A DNA stretch of 16,664 bases, taken from an uncultured Ruminococcus sp. Lineage in GTDB: Bacteria; Bacillota; Clostridia; Oscillospirales; CAG-272. This document shows, piece by piece, positions 1 through 7,867 of the stretch (positions are counted from its first letter, which is position 1; every line of letters starts with the position of its first letter). Made by a program: the position numbers and the translations under genes. The stretch covers positions 1 to 16,664 of the forward strand of contig CADBRS010000074.1 of NCBI GenBank assembly GCA_902797125.1, written 5' to 3'. The notes under the pieces are model-generated. The model saw only the letters and a list, made by a program, of their open reading frames with translations, ran no database searches and was not told the DNA's origin.

Positions 1-332
1 AATGCCGAAGCTATGCTCATGATCACGATCTCGGTTTTCAGCAGCCTTTTGTCTGTTTGTTCTTTCTCTTTCAGTACGGCGATCAGATTCTTTTCCGTTT
101 GCTCGTTATAATCCACCATTGAGACGACCTCCCCACTCAGTAAATCATTCACTGTAATCTCTAAAAGGCCGCAAAGATCCAGCATGATGGAAGCGTCAGG
201 CAGAGATCTGCCCGTTTCCCATTTGGATACCGCACGGTCAGTGATTCCCAGTTTGTCTGCAAGCTGTGCTTGCGTCAGGTTTTTTTCTTTTCTCTTTTCT
301 GCAATGAACTTGCCTATTTTCAACTGATCCAT
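1..332 (-). CDS. XRE-family HTH transcriptional regulator (partial, C-terminus off the window)
   Basis: The reading frame starts at an ATG at 332, preceded by AAAGGAGG with good spacing, and runs off the left edge of the window after 110 codons. Residues 5 to about 60 form a Cro/CI-type helix-turn-helix: the segments LTQAQLADKLGIT and RAVSKWETGRSLPD are typical of the family. After a short charged linker (EQTEKNL to about residue 95), a hydrophobic stretch begins at the window edge. This suggests the common clostridial architecture of an HTH fused to a C-terminal membrane region. The protein should bind DNA in the cytoplasm, possibly tethered to the membrane. Its target is unknown; autoregulation is plausible because of the repeated element upstream of its promoter. 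The domain call is firm; the membrane part is inferred from the last few residues. Confidence 0.85.
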   Translation of the reverse strand, partial: MDQLKIGKFIAEKRKEKNLTQAQLADKLGITDRAVSKWETGRSLPDASIMLDLCGLLEITVNDLLSGEVVSMVDYNEQTEKNLIAVLKEKEQTDKRLLKTEIVIMSIASA

Positions 333-355
333 GGTTGAATCCTCCTTTCGGCTCC

Positions 356-384
356 ATTGTAGTGAGGTGGACACAAAAAAGCAA
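356..384 (-). promoter_or_regulatory. Sigma-A promoter of the XRE regulator
   Basis: On the minus strand, TTGCTT (379-384) and TACAAT (356-361) are separated by 17 bases. They lie about 25 bases upstream of the regulator's start codon. Confidence 0.7.
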
Positions 385-392
385 CAAACCAG

Positions 393-426
393 CGGTTGAG
401 TTGACCAAATCGAGCGCCGGTTGAGT
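393..426. repeat. Paired 9-bp direct repeat upstream of the XRE promoter
   Basis: CGGTTGAGT occurs at 393-401 and again at 418-426, a spacing of 25 bases start to start. The first copy lies just upstream of the XRE promoter's -35 box. It could be a regulator binding site or part of a dispersed intergenic repeat. Confidence 0.5.
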
Positions 427-440
427 GATCCTCGACTCCC

Positions 441-473
441 AAAAATCTGCTTGGCCCCGGTTTACAGGGCCAA
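441..473 (-). terminator. Candidate hairpin terminator, weak
   Basis: TTGGCCC (451-457) pairs with GGGCCAA (467-473) around a 9-base loop. On the minus strand a run of five T follows, but five bases past the stem. It may be a backup terminator for transcripts from the tRNA-Leu side. The stretch 427-556 holds no other recognisable feature apart from a small GAGG/CCTC hairpin at 478-490. Confidence 0.35.
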
Positions 474-556
474 ACGAGAGGTTTTTCCTCGAGAACATCT
501 TGCCAAAAAAAGCAAATCTGTGTAAACTTAAGACGATCGATCAGGAGATACGGAAC

Positions 557-590
557 AAAATGGGATTACTACCTTGCAATAGTAATCCCA
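557..590 (-). terminator. Rho-independent terminator of tRNA-Leu
   Basis: A perfect 11-bp inverted repeat, TGGGATTACTA (561-571) and TAGTAATCCCA (580-590), encloses an 8-base loop. On the minus strand it is followed by TTTTG. It lies three bases beyond the tRNA 3' end. Confidence 0.85.
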
Positions 591-593
591 TCA

Positions 594-677
594 TGGTGCG
601 AGAAACGGGACTTGAACCCGTACGGTGTTACCACACGCCCCTCAAACGTGCGCGTCTGCCAGTTCCGCCACTCTCGC
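594..677 (-). tRNA. tRNA-Leu (anticodon GAG)
   Basis: The 84-base gene folds as a class II tRNA. It has a 7-bp acceptor stem (GCGAGAG with TTCTCGC, ending in a G-U pair), a leucine-type D arm, an extended variable arm, and a T arm containing GTTCAAGTC. The anticodon loop reads TTGAGGG, giving anticodon GAG, which decodes CUC and CUU. The anticodon stem closes with a T-G pair. The 3' CCA is encoded (594-596). The gene has its own consensus promoter and terminator, so it is a single-gene transcription unit. Confidence 0.95.
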
Positions 678-688
678 GAACACATGTG

Positions 689-717
689 ATTATAACTGTT
701 ATCTATCGGTTTGTCAA
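689..717 (-). promoter_or_regulatory. Consensus sigma-A promoter of tRNA-Leu
   Basis: On the minus strand, TTGACA (712-717) and TATAAT (689-694) are both perfect matches, separated by 17 bases. The tRNA starts about 12 bases downstream of the -10 box, as expected for a strong stable-RNA promoter. Confidence 0.92.
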
Positions 718-787
718 GTCTATTTTTCTTTTTGTAAAGCCTCACATTTTTGTTTTTTGCAAACAGGATGGGATTGGGAGAAAAACT

Positions 788-1735
788 ATGGGAAACAATT
801 ATCAATTGATCGCTGTCGACGGCGGAGGATCCAAGACCCGCTTCCTCAGTTTTGACGCTCAGGGCACGGTCCACAAGCATGCCGTTCTCGGTCCGAGCAA
901 CCCGAACGGCATCGGAATCGACGGTTGTGTCAGACTCCTGATCGAGGGGATCCGTCAGGTCGTCTATGAGCCGTCCGCGCCCGCCGTGGTCTGTTTGGGA
1001 GTTGCGGGGACCTTTTTTGCCCGTTGCGATGATGAAATCGAGAAAGAATTGAAGATCGCCTTCCCCCATGACACGTTCGAATGCCGCTCGGACGTCTATA
1101 ACCTGATGCGGGCCTGCGACCAGAGCGGAGACCTGATGGCTGCGATCTGCGGAACCGGCTGTTCGGTCTTCGTGCAAACGGACGGACAGCTGCACCTCTT
1201 CGGGGGATGGGGTTCGCTCATCTCCCCCAAAGGCAGCGGGCTCGATATCGTGCGCGATGCGGTTCGCGCCGTGTTGGAAGATCTGACCCGGATGGGCCCC
1301 CGCACTTCCCTGACCCGAAAATTGCGTCCTCAGATCGGCGCGGATGAAGCCGAGATCGTCCGAAATATCTATCAGATGCAGGCCAGCGCCCTCGCTTCTC
1401 TCTCCCCGCTCGTCTTCGAGGCCCTCTCCGAAGGGGACACAGTCGCTCAAAAGATCGTTTCTGAAAACATCGCCGAATTGTGCCGTTTCTGCCGGGCCGC
1501 GCATCAAGCCTATCCGGGCGTCTGCAAACTCTTCCTGTCCGGAGGGGTGGCGACCCATCAAAAAGAATTCGAGGATCTTGTGCGCGCTGAAATGGGCGAT
1601 GCTTTTGAGATCGAAACGTTGAAAACGTCTCAACTGACGGGCGCCTGCCTGCGCTGTCTGGACCTGGCGGGTATTCAGGACCCGGCGGTCAAACAGAAGC
1701 TGATCGCCTCTTTGGAAAAAACGCAGTTCGATTAA
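788..1735 (+). CDS. BadF/BadG/BcrA/BcrD-family ATPase, probable N-acetylglucosamine kinase
   Basis: This is a 315-residue cytoplasmic ASKHA-fold kinase. The N-terminal phosphate-1 motif DGGGSKT is at residues 11-17, the likely catalytic Asp lies in RSDVYNLM (about residue 102), and the phosphate-2 motif ICGTGCSV is at 120-127. The segment GGWGSLISPKGSG (139-151) matches the conserved GGWG...GSG region, although the usual Asp before the GSG is replaced. Members of this family phosphorylate N-acetylglucosamine or related amino sugars; others activate 2-hydroxyacyl-CoA dehydratases. Its length and the absence of dehydratase neighbours favour a sugar kinase. The frame is open further upstream across the tRNA, but ATG 788 fits the family start and has GGGAG upstream. 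No clear promoter was found between 718 and 787. It is transcribed away from tRNA-Leu. Confidence 0.82.
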   Translation: MGNNYQLIAVDGGGSKTRFLSFDAQGTVHKHAVLGPSNPNGIGIDGCVRLLIEGIRQVVYEPSAPAVVCLGVAGTFFARCDDEIEKELKIAFPHDTFECRSDVYNLMRACDQSGDLMAAICGTGCSVFVQTDGQLHLFGGWGSLISPKGSGLDIVRDAVRAVLEDLTRMGPRTSLTRKLRPQIGADEAEIVRNIYQMQASALASLSPLVFEALSEGDTVAQKIVSENIAELCRFCRAAHQAYPGVCKLFLSGGVATHQKEFEDLVRAEMGDAFEIETLKTSQLTGACLRCLDLAGIQDPAVKQKLIASLEKTQFD

Positions 1736-1749
1736 TAGTTTTTACACAA

Positions 1750-1786
1750 GAAAAAAGGCCGGGAATCTCTTCTCGGTCCTTTTTCG
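1750..1786. terminator. Bidirectional terminator between the sugar kinase and rplS
   Basis: AAAAAAGGCCG (1750-1760) pairs with CGGTCCTTTTT with one bulged base. The A-rich and T-rich flanks allow termination on both strands, which suits the convergent genes on either side. Confidence 0.7.
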
Positions 1787-1802
1787 TTCGGGGCAAAAAC
1801 CC

Positions 1803-2186
1803 TCATCTGCTGATGTCTTCTTTGACTTTGGAAGCCTTGCCGACACGATCGCGCAAATAGTAAAGTTTTGCACGTCTGACGGAACCCTTGCGGGTCACTT
1901 CGATCTTCTGGATCAGAGGTGAATGATACGGGAACGTCTTCTCGACACCGCAACCGTAGGAAATACGGCGAATGGTGAAAGAAGAAGAAATATCATCACT
2001 GTGATTCTTGTCCAGATTGTGCATTGCGATTACTGTACCTTCAATGGTCTGAATCCGCTGCTTGTCCTGCTTTTCTCCTTCCAGAAGGATCTGGTACACT
2101 TTCACTGTGTCACCAATGGAGAAATTAGGCTTTTCTTCCTTCAGCTGTCCCTGTGTAAAAGCTGCGATAATGCGATTGTTATCCAT
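1803..2186 (-). CDS. rplS: 50S ribosomal protein L19
   Basis: The 127-residue protein has the usual L19 length and signatures: FSIGDTVKV near residue 22, IEGTVIA near 48, FTIRRISYGCGVEKTFP near 70-86, and the C-terminal KLYYLRDRVGKASKVKE. L19 sits at the interface of the 30S and 50S subunits. ATG 2186 is chosen because GAGGAGG precedes it closely and the product begins where L19 does; the open frame upstream is leader. It is transcribed alone from the promoter at 2267-2296. The usual rimM-trmD neighbours are absent, as is common when rplS is separated in Clostridia. Confidence 0.97.
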   Translation of the reverse strand: MDNNRIIAAFTQGQLKEEKPNFSIGDTVKVYQILLEGEKQDKQRIQTIEGTVIAMHNLDKNHSDDISSSFTIRRISYGCGVEKTFPYHSPLIQKIEVTRKGSVRRAKLYYLRDRVGKASKVKEDISR

Positions 2187-2262
2187 TATTGCCTCCTCGA
2201 AAATATATGTGTTCATACCGGGTACGTAGCGGACCACATAGGATAGCGCACAAAACGCGCTT
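2187..2262 (-). promoter_or_regulatory. Structured 5' leader of rplS (L19-leader-like)
   Basis: The leader of about 75 bases can form a 5-bp hairpin, AGCGC with GCGCT (2245-2261). It can also form a longer-range stem in which 2235-2240 pairs with 2206-2211 (TATGTG with CACATA), just before the ribosome binding site. Firmicutes are known to carry autoregulatory L19 leaders. This assignment rests on position and pairing only; a covariance-model match was not tested. Confidence 0.45.
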
Positions 2263-2266
2263 GGGT

Positions 2267-2296
2267 ATTCTATCATAACCGGTGCTGTTTTTGCAA
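2267..2296 (-). promoter_or_regulatory. Promoter of rplS
   Basis: On the minus strand, TTGCAA (2291-2296) and TAGAAT (2267-2272) are separated by 18 bases. A TG one base upstream of the -10 box makes it an extended -10. Confidence 0.75.
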
Positions 2297-2310
2297 GAGC
2301 AAATCAACAA

Positions 2311-2346
2311 AAAAATGCCGCTTTTTTCTAAAAATCCGCTTTTTTA
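2311..2346 (-). terminator. Weak candidate terminator after the flippase gene; two tandem A/T hairpins
   Basis: The 10-base sequence CCGCTTTTTT occurs twice (2318-2327 and 2336-2345), each preceded by an A run. On the minus strand this gives two small A-U stem hairpins with GC loops, followed by seven T. The stems lack GC pairs, so termination would be inefficient. No better terminator was found for the long upstream operon. Confidence 0.35.
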
Positions 2347-2359
2347 CTCTGTTTTTGTC

Positions 2360-3802
2360 CTATTCCGGGTGCTCATCCTGCTCGATCGAGCTGCTCTTCC
2401 CGAATTTGGAAGCGATGAAAGGTCTGAAAAACCGGTAGGCGGAAGCCGCGTTGATCGCGATGACAGCCAAGGTCAGGCCAAGCTGTGCCATCCAGTTCCA
2501 GATCCCTTCCGGAATCAGAAAGATCAGCACGACCTGAGCGATCACAAAAACCGAATTGATCGCAACCGGAACGATGCCCAGATCGAAATCCAACATTTTC
2601 CGGATCAGCGGCAACCGGATGATCCAGACTACAAAATAGGAAAGCAGCGTGGAAATGGCCGCGCCCATAGCGCCCCAGGCACGGATCATGAAATAGTTCA
2701 TGACCACATTGATGCCGGCCGCGATGATGGCGATCCACATGGTCCAAAAGGATTTTTTCTTGACGGTGTACACGGAGCCAAGGAAAGTGCTCAGATTGGC
2801 ATAGACCGTGGCGAGCATCAGGACAGGCATGAATTCCCACGAAAGATAGTAGGATTCATTATAGAGAAGCATCGTGATCCAGCGGCAGCACAGGATCAGC
2901 ACACTGCACCCGATAAAGCAGACGGCAATGTAGGCCCTGTGGATGTTGGAAAACATCTTTTTGCTGGCCTCCTCGTCATCGGACTCCATGATGGCGGACA
3001 GCTGCCAGGCCTCGTTGAATACGGTCGACACGAGAACCAGTATCGTCGGGATTTTGGTCGCAGCAGCATAAAGACCGTTGACGTCCGCCCCGATCATTTC
3101 CGCCACGAAAAACCGGTCGGACAGGTCCGTGACCAGCCAGCATACCGTGGCAGGGATCAGGGGAGCGCTGTATTTGAGCATGGTTTTGGCGAAGGAAAGC
3201 GAAAAAACGTTCAGATGAATGTCTTTCCACAATCTGCCCGCGACAAAAATGAACACGGTCGTCACAAGATTTGCAATGATCGTCGAAAGAACGTATCCTT
3301 TGATGCCGAGATCCAGCGTCAGCAAAAGGACAATGTTGCAACCGATCGTCAAAACCGTATTGAAGATGCCCTGCACGGCAAAGAGCGCCGTTTTGTCTTT
3401 GGCGCGGATATACTGGGCAAAAAGCGCCTGATAATTGGCCGCGATCACATAGATGATGATCAGCCAGGAATAACCCTGAAAAAGCTGGGCCAGCCCGAGC
3501 AGGGGCGAGACGATCAGAAACAGCCCCGTCATGGCGAATTGGATCAAGAGTCCTGTCGATAGAACTTTGGATTTATCTTCGCCTTTTTCCGCAGCGAACC
3601 GGAAAATACCGTTGGTTATCCCGACACATGCGAACGGGATCAGGAAGTTGCTGGTTTGGACCAGGATGTCGGCCAGACTGTATTGGCTTTTGGAAAGGAC
3701 CGCCGTATAAAGCGGCATGAGGAAAAAGACCATCAGTTTGGACACTAACGTACCGATACCCAGGATCGCCGTGTTTGAAAACAGTTTTTTATAAGGGTTC
3801 AA
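2360..3802 (-). CDS. Wzx/MurJ-like polysaccharide or lipid-linked glycan flippase (MOP superfamily)
   Basis: This is a 480-residue, very hydrophobic protein with about 12 to 14 membrane helices, the usual length for Wzx, RfbX or SpoVB-type exporters. The N-terminus (NTAILGIGTLVSKLMVFFLM, then PLYTAVLS) is the typical first helix of the polysaccharide-biosynthesis flippase family (PF01943/PF13440). The segment DLSDRFFVAEMIGADVNGLY matches the conserved mid-protein region. Such proteins move lipid-linked oligosaccharides across the cytoplasmic membrane for surface polysaccharide or cell-wall assembly. The start is TTG 3802, chosen because GAGGAG lies five bases upstream; it begins nine bases after the nrdR stop, indicating co-transcription. 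No glycosyltransferases are adjacent, so the substrate cannot be named. Confidence 0.85.
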   Translation of the reverse strand: MNPYKKLFSNTAILGIGTLVSKLMVFFLMPLYTAVLSKSQYSLADILVQTSNFLIPFACVGITNGIFRFAAEKGEDKSKVLSTGLLIQFAMTGLFLIVSPLLGLAQLFQGYSWLIIIYVIAANYQALFAQYIRAKDKTALFAVQGIFNTVLTIGCNIVLLLTLDLGIKGYVLSTIIANLVTTVFIFVAGRLWKDIHLNVFSLSFAKTMLKYSAPLIPATVCWLVTDLSDRFFVAEMIGADVNGLYAAATKIPTILVLVSTVFNEAWQLSAIMESDDEEASKKMFSNIHRAYIAVCFIGCSVLILCCRWITMLLYNESYYLSWEFMPVLMLATVYANLSTFLGSVYTVKKKSFWTMWIAIIAAGINVVMNYFMIRAWGAMGAAISTLLSYFVVWIIRLPLIRKMLDFDLGIVPVAINSVFVIAQVVLIFLIPEGIWNWMAQLGLTLAVIAINAASAYRFFRPFIASKFGKSSSIEQDEHPE

Positions 3803-3811
3803 AACGACTCC

Positions 3812-4255
3812 TCACGCCTGCATCATGCGCTTCAGTTCCTGCATAAACGAATCGATATCCTTGAATTCGCGGTAAACAGACGCGAATCGGACATACGCGA
3901 CTTCGTCTCTCTCCTTCAGTTTTTTCATGACCATCTCGCCGATCTCGCGGGAGGAGATCTCGGCTCTCAGACTGTTCTGAAGTTCCGCTTCGATCTCCGA
4001 AGTCAGTTCTTCCGGATCTACGGGCCGTTTCTCACTGGCCTTACGGATGCCGGACAGGATTTTGGAACGGTCAAACAGTTCTCTGGTTCCGTCTTTTTTC
4101 ACGACGACGATCTGGACCACTTCGATGATCTCATAGGTCGTGAATCGCTTGCCGCACTGGATACATTCACGGCGGCGGCGGATAGAGTTCCCTTCATCCA
4201 CGGGTCTGGAATCGAGGACTTTGCTTTCGGTGTAAGCACAATAAGGACATTTCAT
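3812..4255 (-). CDS. nrdR: Transcriptional repressor NrdR
   Basis: This 147-residue protein has the full NrdR architecture. An N-terminal zinc ribbon uses Cys3, Cys6, Cys31 and Cys34 (MKCPYC...CIQCGKRF), with RRRREC basic residues for DNA contact. An ATP-cone domain follows from about residue 46 to 136 (VVKKDGTRELFDRSKI onward). NrdR senses ATP and dATP and represses ribonucleotide reductase genes at NrdR boxes. AGGAGG precedes the ATG by 8 bases. The gene starts 16 bases after the helicase stop and ends 9 bases before the flippase start, so it sits inside the operon. No NrdR box was recognised in this window. Confidence 0.97.
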   Translation of the reverse strand: MKCPYCAYTESKVLDSRPVDEGNSIRRRRECIQCGKRFTTYEIIEVVQIVVVKKDGTRELFDRSKILSGIRKASEKRPVDPEELTSEIEAELQNSLRAEISSREIGEMVMKKLKERDEVAYVRFASVYREFKDIDSFMQELKRMMQA

Positions 4256-4271
4256 GATGATTTCCTCCTAC

Positions 4272-6509
4272 TTATCTTTGGTTGAACAATTCTTGAATGC
4301 GGCGTTCCGCCTCGTCCGGTCTCAGCCGGTCCCGGGCATAGGCCTTCCTCAAAAGGTCTCCCGGTATGTAAGGGTCGAATTTTTCAAAAACGGGTGATTC
4401 GGTCGGTGAAACCAGCATCCGGGTGTCGATGCCCTGACTGGCCACCTGCATCAGCCGGTGAGCAAAAGCGTGCTCGTCTCCGTTTTCCATTCTGAAAGTC
4501 ATATATTCGCAGCCCTGGAATTCGAGATTCGTAATTCCCAGAGTCTGAGCCTGCGTCTTGATGACCTTGCGCAGCGTCCGGAAGGACCGGGTCCCCAGCC
4601 ACGGGAACAGACACCAGGTATACCCGCCCAGATGGATGAGCATCCGTTCGGTCATGCCCGAATTCCTGGCCACATGGCGCGCCTTCTCCAGTCTGATCCG
4701 GGCGTTGGGCTTGAGATAAGGATAAACCGTATCTTCTTTCAAGACCTGCCACATGCGTTCCAGGATCCGGGTGTGGATCTCTCCGTAATCGCCGGGCCAG
4801 CTGACCTCCATTTTACCCTTCACGCTCTTGACGTAGATTAACTTATGGCGGATATCCAGTTCCTCAACTTCCCAAACCCGTCCTGCCAGAGCAAATCTGT
4901 CCCCGACCGGCAATGGGTTCGAGATCGTTCCGATCTCATCCGATCCGCACCGGACTGTATAATCCGTCGTATCTTTGAAAACGGCGAAGAAACGGAAACT
5001 GGAAATGATCTTTTCGCCTTTCAACCCGATGATCAGCGTCTTTTCAGGCGTCCATTCCAAAAACTCGTTCTGGATCATGTCGACGATCAGTTCCCTGTAA
5101 TCCTCTTTCGTCACTTTCCGGAACGGAGGAAGCGTCAAAACCCTTTCGCAAAGGACTGCGGGCGTCAGTTCCCCGCACGAAGCGAGGATGCTCAGCGTCT
5201 GGTGGAAAAGCAGGCTGAAAGGCAATTCTTTTTCAGACGGAGGCTCGATGAATCGGCTCTCCACGTAGAGCTGGACGATGGCGATGCCCCGGATCAGTTC
5301 CCACGGGATCAGATCGGGCAAGGGCGTATTCGGCACCTCGTCCTCTTCGCGGAAGACCATCATCATTTCAGGCGGTTCCCCGCGGCGGCCGGACCGTCCG
5401 AGTCTCTGCAAAAAGCTGGAGACCGAGGTCGGTGCTTCGCTTTGAAGCACTCTTTCCAGCCTGCCGATATCGATCCCGAGTTCCATCGTGACCGTTGCGC
5501 AGGTGACGGCCCGGATATCCGGGTCTTTCATTTTCTGTTCCGCCTCTTCCCGAAGCGCGGCGGAAAGATTTCCGTGATGGATCAGAAAAATATCCGGATC
5601 CCCGCGTCTGGAGGCGATCTGACGGAACGTGGCGGTCAGGTATTCGGTTTCCTCTCTGGAATTCGAAAAAACCAAAGATTTCACGTTTTTCACGCAGTCG
5701 TACATGTATTCGTATCCCGCGTCGATCGGCAAGGGCTTTTCAGCGTTCTCTTCGCTCTCCGCTTCGAGTGGGACTTCGTCGGCTTCCGTTCCCGGCTGCT
5801 GGATGAAGAAATGTTCCATGCCCAGCTTCCAATGCAGCTTTTTGGGCGGGATGCTCGGAACGTCCGTCTCGCGCGGGCTGCCTGCGCTGAGCCATAAAGC
5901 GGCCTGCTCGGGATTGCCGACCGTTGCGGACAGCCCGATCCGTCTGGGGCTTTTATGGATGATCCGGTCGATCCTGTTGATCTGGCAGATCATCTGATTG
6001 CCCCGGTCCGAACCCGAAAGGATATGGATCTCATCCAGGATGATATATCTCAGATCTCCGAAAAGCGCAGGGATCTCGTTGTGCTTGCGCATGAGAAGAG
6101 ATTCCAGGGATTCGGGCGTGATCTGCAAGATCCCTTTGGGATGCTCCAGCAGTTTCTGCTTGTGAGATTTGGCCACGTCCCCGTGCCAATGGGTCACAGG
6201 GATCCCGCTTTCGTCCAAAAGTTCCTGTATCCGTTCGAACTGATCATTGATCAAAGCCTTCAAAGGGGCTATATAGAGGACGCCCACGCTGGATGATGGG
6301 TTTCTGTAAAGATCGGAAAGGATCGGGAAAAAGGCGGCTTCGGTCTTTCCGCTGGCCGTCGATGAGGTCAGGAGAAGATTGTGATCGGTTTGCAAAATCG
6401 TTTCCGCCGCCGCGATCTGAATCTCCCTCAGTTCTTCCCAGCGGTGCCTATAAATGTAATTCTTTATAAAATCCGGAAAAAGATTAAAAACCTGATTGGA
6501 GTCTGTCAT
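4272..6509 (-). CDS. Lhr-like DEAD/DEAH-box SF2 helicase (BrxHI-like), third gene of the TerB-N cassette
   Basis: This is a 745-residue superfamily 2 helicase. Visible motifs are a Q-motif-like region (WEELREIQ, 24-31), Walker A STASGKT (50-56), motif Ia PLKALI (82-87), motif II DEIH (159-162), motif III SAT (194-196), motif V TMELGIDIG (341-349) and motif VI QRLGRSGRRG (368-377). The remaining half resembles the winged-helix and core part of Lhr-type helicases. It is compact: long Lhr proteins are about twice this size. A short acidic insertion (about 243-262) follows the first RecA lobe. Lhr-like helicases named BrxHI accompany a DUF2791 ATPase (BrxD) in some BREX systems; the same pairing is seen here. 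Likely role: ATP-driven remodelling of DNA or DNA-RNA duplexes. The start follows AGGTGAG, 15 bases after the ATPase stop. Confidence 0.88.
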   Translation of the reverse strand: MTDSNQVFNLFPDFIKNYIYRHRWEELREIQIAAAETILQTDHNLLLTSSTASGKTEAAFFPILSDLYRNPSSSVGVLYIAPLKALINDQFERIQELLDESGIPVTHWHGDVAKSHKQKLLEHPKGILQITPESLESLLMRKHNEIPALFGDLRYIILDEIHILSGSDRGNQMICQINRIDRIIHKSPRRIGLSATVGNPEQAALWLSAGSPRETDVPSIPPKKLHWKLGMEHFFIQQPGTEADEVPLEAESEENAEKPLPIDAGYEYMYDCVKNVKSLVFSNSREETEYLTATFRQIASRRGDPDIFLIHHGNLSAALREEAEQKMKDPDIRAVTCATVTMELGIDIGRLERVLQSEAPTSVSSFLQRLGRSGRRGEPPEMMMVFREEDEVPNTPLPDLIPWELIRGIAIVQLYVESRFIEPPSEKELPFSLLFHQTLSILASCGELTPAVLCERVLTLPPFRKVTKEDYRELIVDMIQNEFLEWTPEKTLIIGLKGEKIISSFRFFAVFKDTTDYTVRCGSDEIGTISNPLPVGDRFALAGRVWEVEELDIRHKLIYVKSVKGKMEVSWPGDYGEIHTRILERMWQVLKEDTVYPYLKPNARIRLEKARHVARNSGMTERMLIHLGGYTWCLFPWLGTRSFRTLRKVIKTQAQTLGITNLEFQGCEYMTFRMENGDEHAFAHRLMQVASQGIDTRMLVSPTESPVFEKFDPYIPGDLLRKAYARDRLRPDEAERRIQELFNQR

Positions 6510-6524
6510 CGGAACTCACCTGTT

Positions 6525-7862
6525 TCAAAACTGGATATCGTCCGGATCGAATGCTTCCGAACTGCCGGGCACTCTGGGGGCTTCTTCGGCCGCAGCCTGC
6601 TGCAACCCTACGATCTTTTCAAAACTCACGTCAGGATTCTGCATCATCAGGTTCAGCACGGTCATAAAGTCTCTGAGCACTTCCCGGGGCGTGATCATCG
6701 TCTCTGCCCCGGCCCGGCTCAGGCACTGCATGAGAAAACCGGACATATCCTCATCCTTCAGATTTGGATCCCAATTGTATTGCTGGGCATAGAGCGACGT
6801 GACCCGTTGCAGAAGAGCGAGCAACTCGTCATCGGACAGTCTTCTCAACCGGATGACCGGCCCGATCAGATTGACGAAATCATCCGCCTGGAACCGGCTG
6901 TCGCAGAGTCTGCTGCGCAGCGCTTCGTAACTGAACAGTCCCCGACGGGTGTCTTCCAGAAACTGCGGTGTGCCAGCCATGACGATCCCCAGTCCGGATG
7001 CTCTTCCCTGCAATGTGTCGTTGAACATGGCAAGGATCTTTTCATAGTTGTTTTCACGGCTGATCCTGTTGGAGATCTTGTAGAGATTGACGCACTCATC
7101 CAGGAAAACGATCAGTCCCCGGTATCCGATCAACCGGAACAGTTCGCCCCACAGTTTGATGAAATCGTACCAGTTCTCGTCGTTGACGATGACCGAAACC
7201 GAAAAGCCCAGCTCACGCTTGGCGTCGTTGCGCGTCGAAAATTCTCCCCGCAACCAACGGATGCAGGAAGAACGCATCTCATCATCACCCTCTGTATAAG
7301 CTTCATAATAACGGATGATGACACGGGCAAAATCAAACCCGCCGACCTGGGATTCGACCTGATGGAGGATGGCACGGATTCCCTGTTTCAGTTTGTATGC
7401 AAACATCGGCGAATCCGGGTCTTCACCCTCGGCAAGGACCGACTCCCGGACGCTGTCTATCCACCGTGCCAGGATCCCGGGAAGAGCTCCTCCGTCCGGG
7501 CTGACCCGGCAGGACAGATTTTTCATCAGTTCCCGGTAGGTCGCGACGCCCGAACCGTACGTTCCGTACAGTCTTCTCTCAGGCGTCAGATCAGCATCTG
7601 CCGTGATAAATCCCCGTTCCAGGGCATATCCCCGGATCAGCTGGATCAAAAAGCTTTTGCCGCTGCCGTAAGGTCCGATCAGAAATCGGAAAGCGGCGCT
7701 TCCCTCATTGACTGCTTCCAGATCGCGCAGCAATGCCGCGACTTCCTCTTTCCGGCCAATGGCCAGATAGGGTGCACCCGAGCGAGGGACGACACCGGCT
7801 GCAACACTGGCTAAAAGATTATTCAATATCCTCTTCGGCACTTTTTGTGTCTGTTCTACCAT
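6525..7862 (-). CDS. BREX-system-like ATP-binding protein (DUF2791, BrxD-like)
   Basis: This is a 445-residue P-loop ATPase. Walker A is GPYGSGKS (63-70) and Walker B is LIVFLDE (250-256). A sensor-like VMAGTPQF follows at 294-301, and GLFSYEALRSRL (308-319) probably holds an arginine finger. The blocks ADLTPERRLYG, TYRELMKNLS and NNYEKILAMFND are characteristic of the DUF2791 family named BrxD in BREX clusters. These ATPases are thought to act with an Lhr-like helicase on DNA; the exact reaction is not established. ATG 7862 is preferred: it lies 5 bases after the TerB protein stop and the product begins at the family's N-terminus. An alternative ATG at 7889 would add 9 residues and overlap the upstream gene. 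Translational coupling to both neighbours is likely. Confidence 0.9.
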   Translation of the reverse strand: MVEQTQKVPKRILNNLLASVAAGVVPRSGAPYLAIGRKEEVAALLRDLEAVNEGSAAFRFLIGPYGSGKSFLIQLIRGYALERGFITADADLTPERRLYGTYGSGVATYRELMKNLSCRVSPDGGALPGILARWIDSVRESVLAEGEDPDSPMFAYKLKQGIRAILHQVESQVGGFDFARVIIRYYEAYTEGDDEMRSSCIRWLRGEFSTRNDAKRELGFSVSVIVNDENWYDFIKLWGELFRLIGYRGLIVFLDECVNLYKISNRISRENNYEKILAMFNDTLQGRASGLGIVMAGTPQFLEDTRRGLFSYEALRSRLCDSRFQADDFVNLIGPVIRLRRLSDDELLALLQRVTSLYAQQYNWDPNLKDEDMSGFLMQCLSRAGAETMITPREVLRDFMTVLNLMMQNPDVSFEKIVGLQQAAAEEAPRVPGSSEAFDPDDIQF

Positions 7863-7867
7863 GGTCC

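Noticed and set aside
238..498. Minus-strand 86-codon open frame upstream of and overlapping the XRE gene
   Set aside because: It overlaps the XRE coding region in another frame, has no good ribosome binding site, and covers the XRE promoter. It is kept only as a possible dispersed repeat.
425..787. N-terminal extension of the sugar kinase frame back to 425
   Set aside because: It would translate through the tRNA-Leu gene and its terminator and promoter; ATG 788 fits the family start.
569..1633. Long minus-strand open frame opposite the sugar kinase (354 codons)
   Set aside because: It is antisense to a clear BadF-family gene, runs across tRNA-Leu, and its product has low-complexity, Arg/Asp-rich composition typical of a shadow frame.
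2282..3562. Plus-strand open frame opposite the flippase (426 codons)
   Set aside because: The product is His/Asp/Arg-rich with no recognisable domain, it spans the rplS promoter region, and the minus frame encodes a convincing membrane flippase.
6381..7814. Plus-strand open frame opposite the DUF2791 ATPase (477 codons)
   Set aside because: It is a shadow frame; the opposite strand has complete Walker motifs and family blocks.
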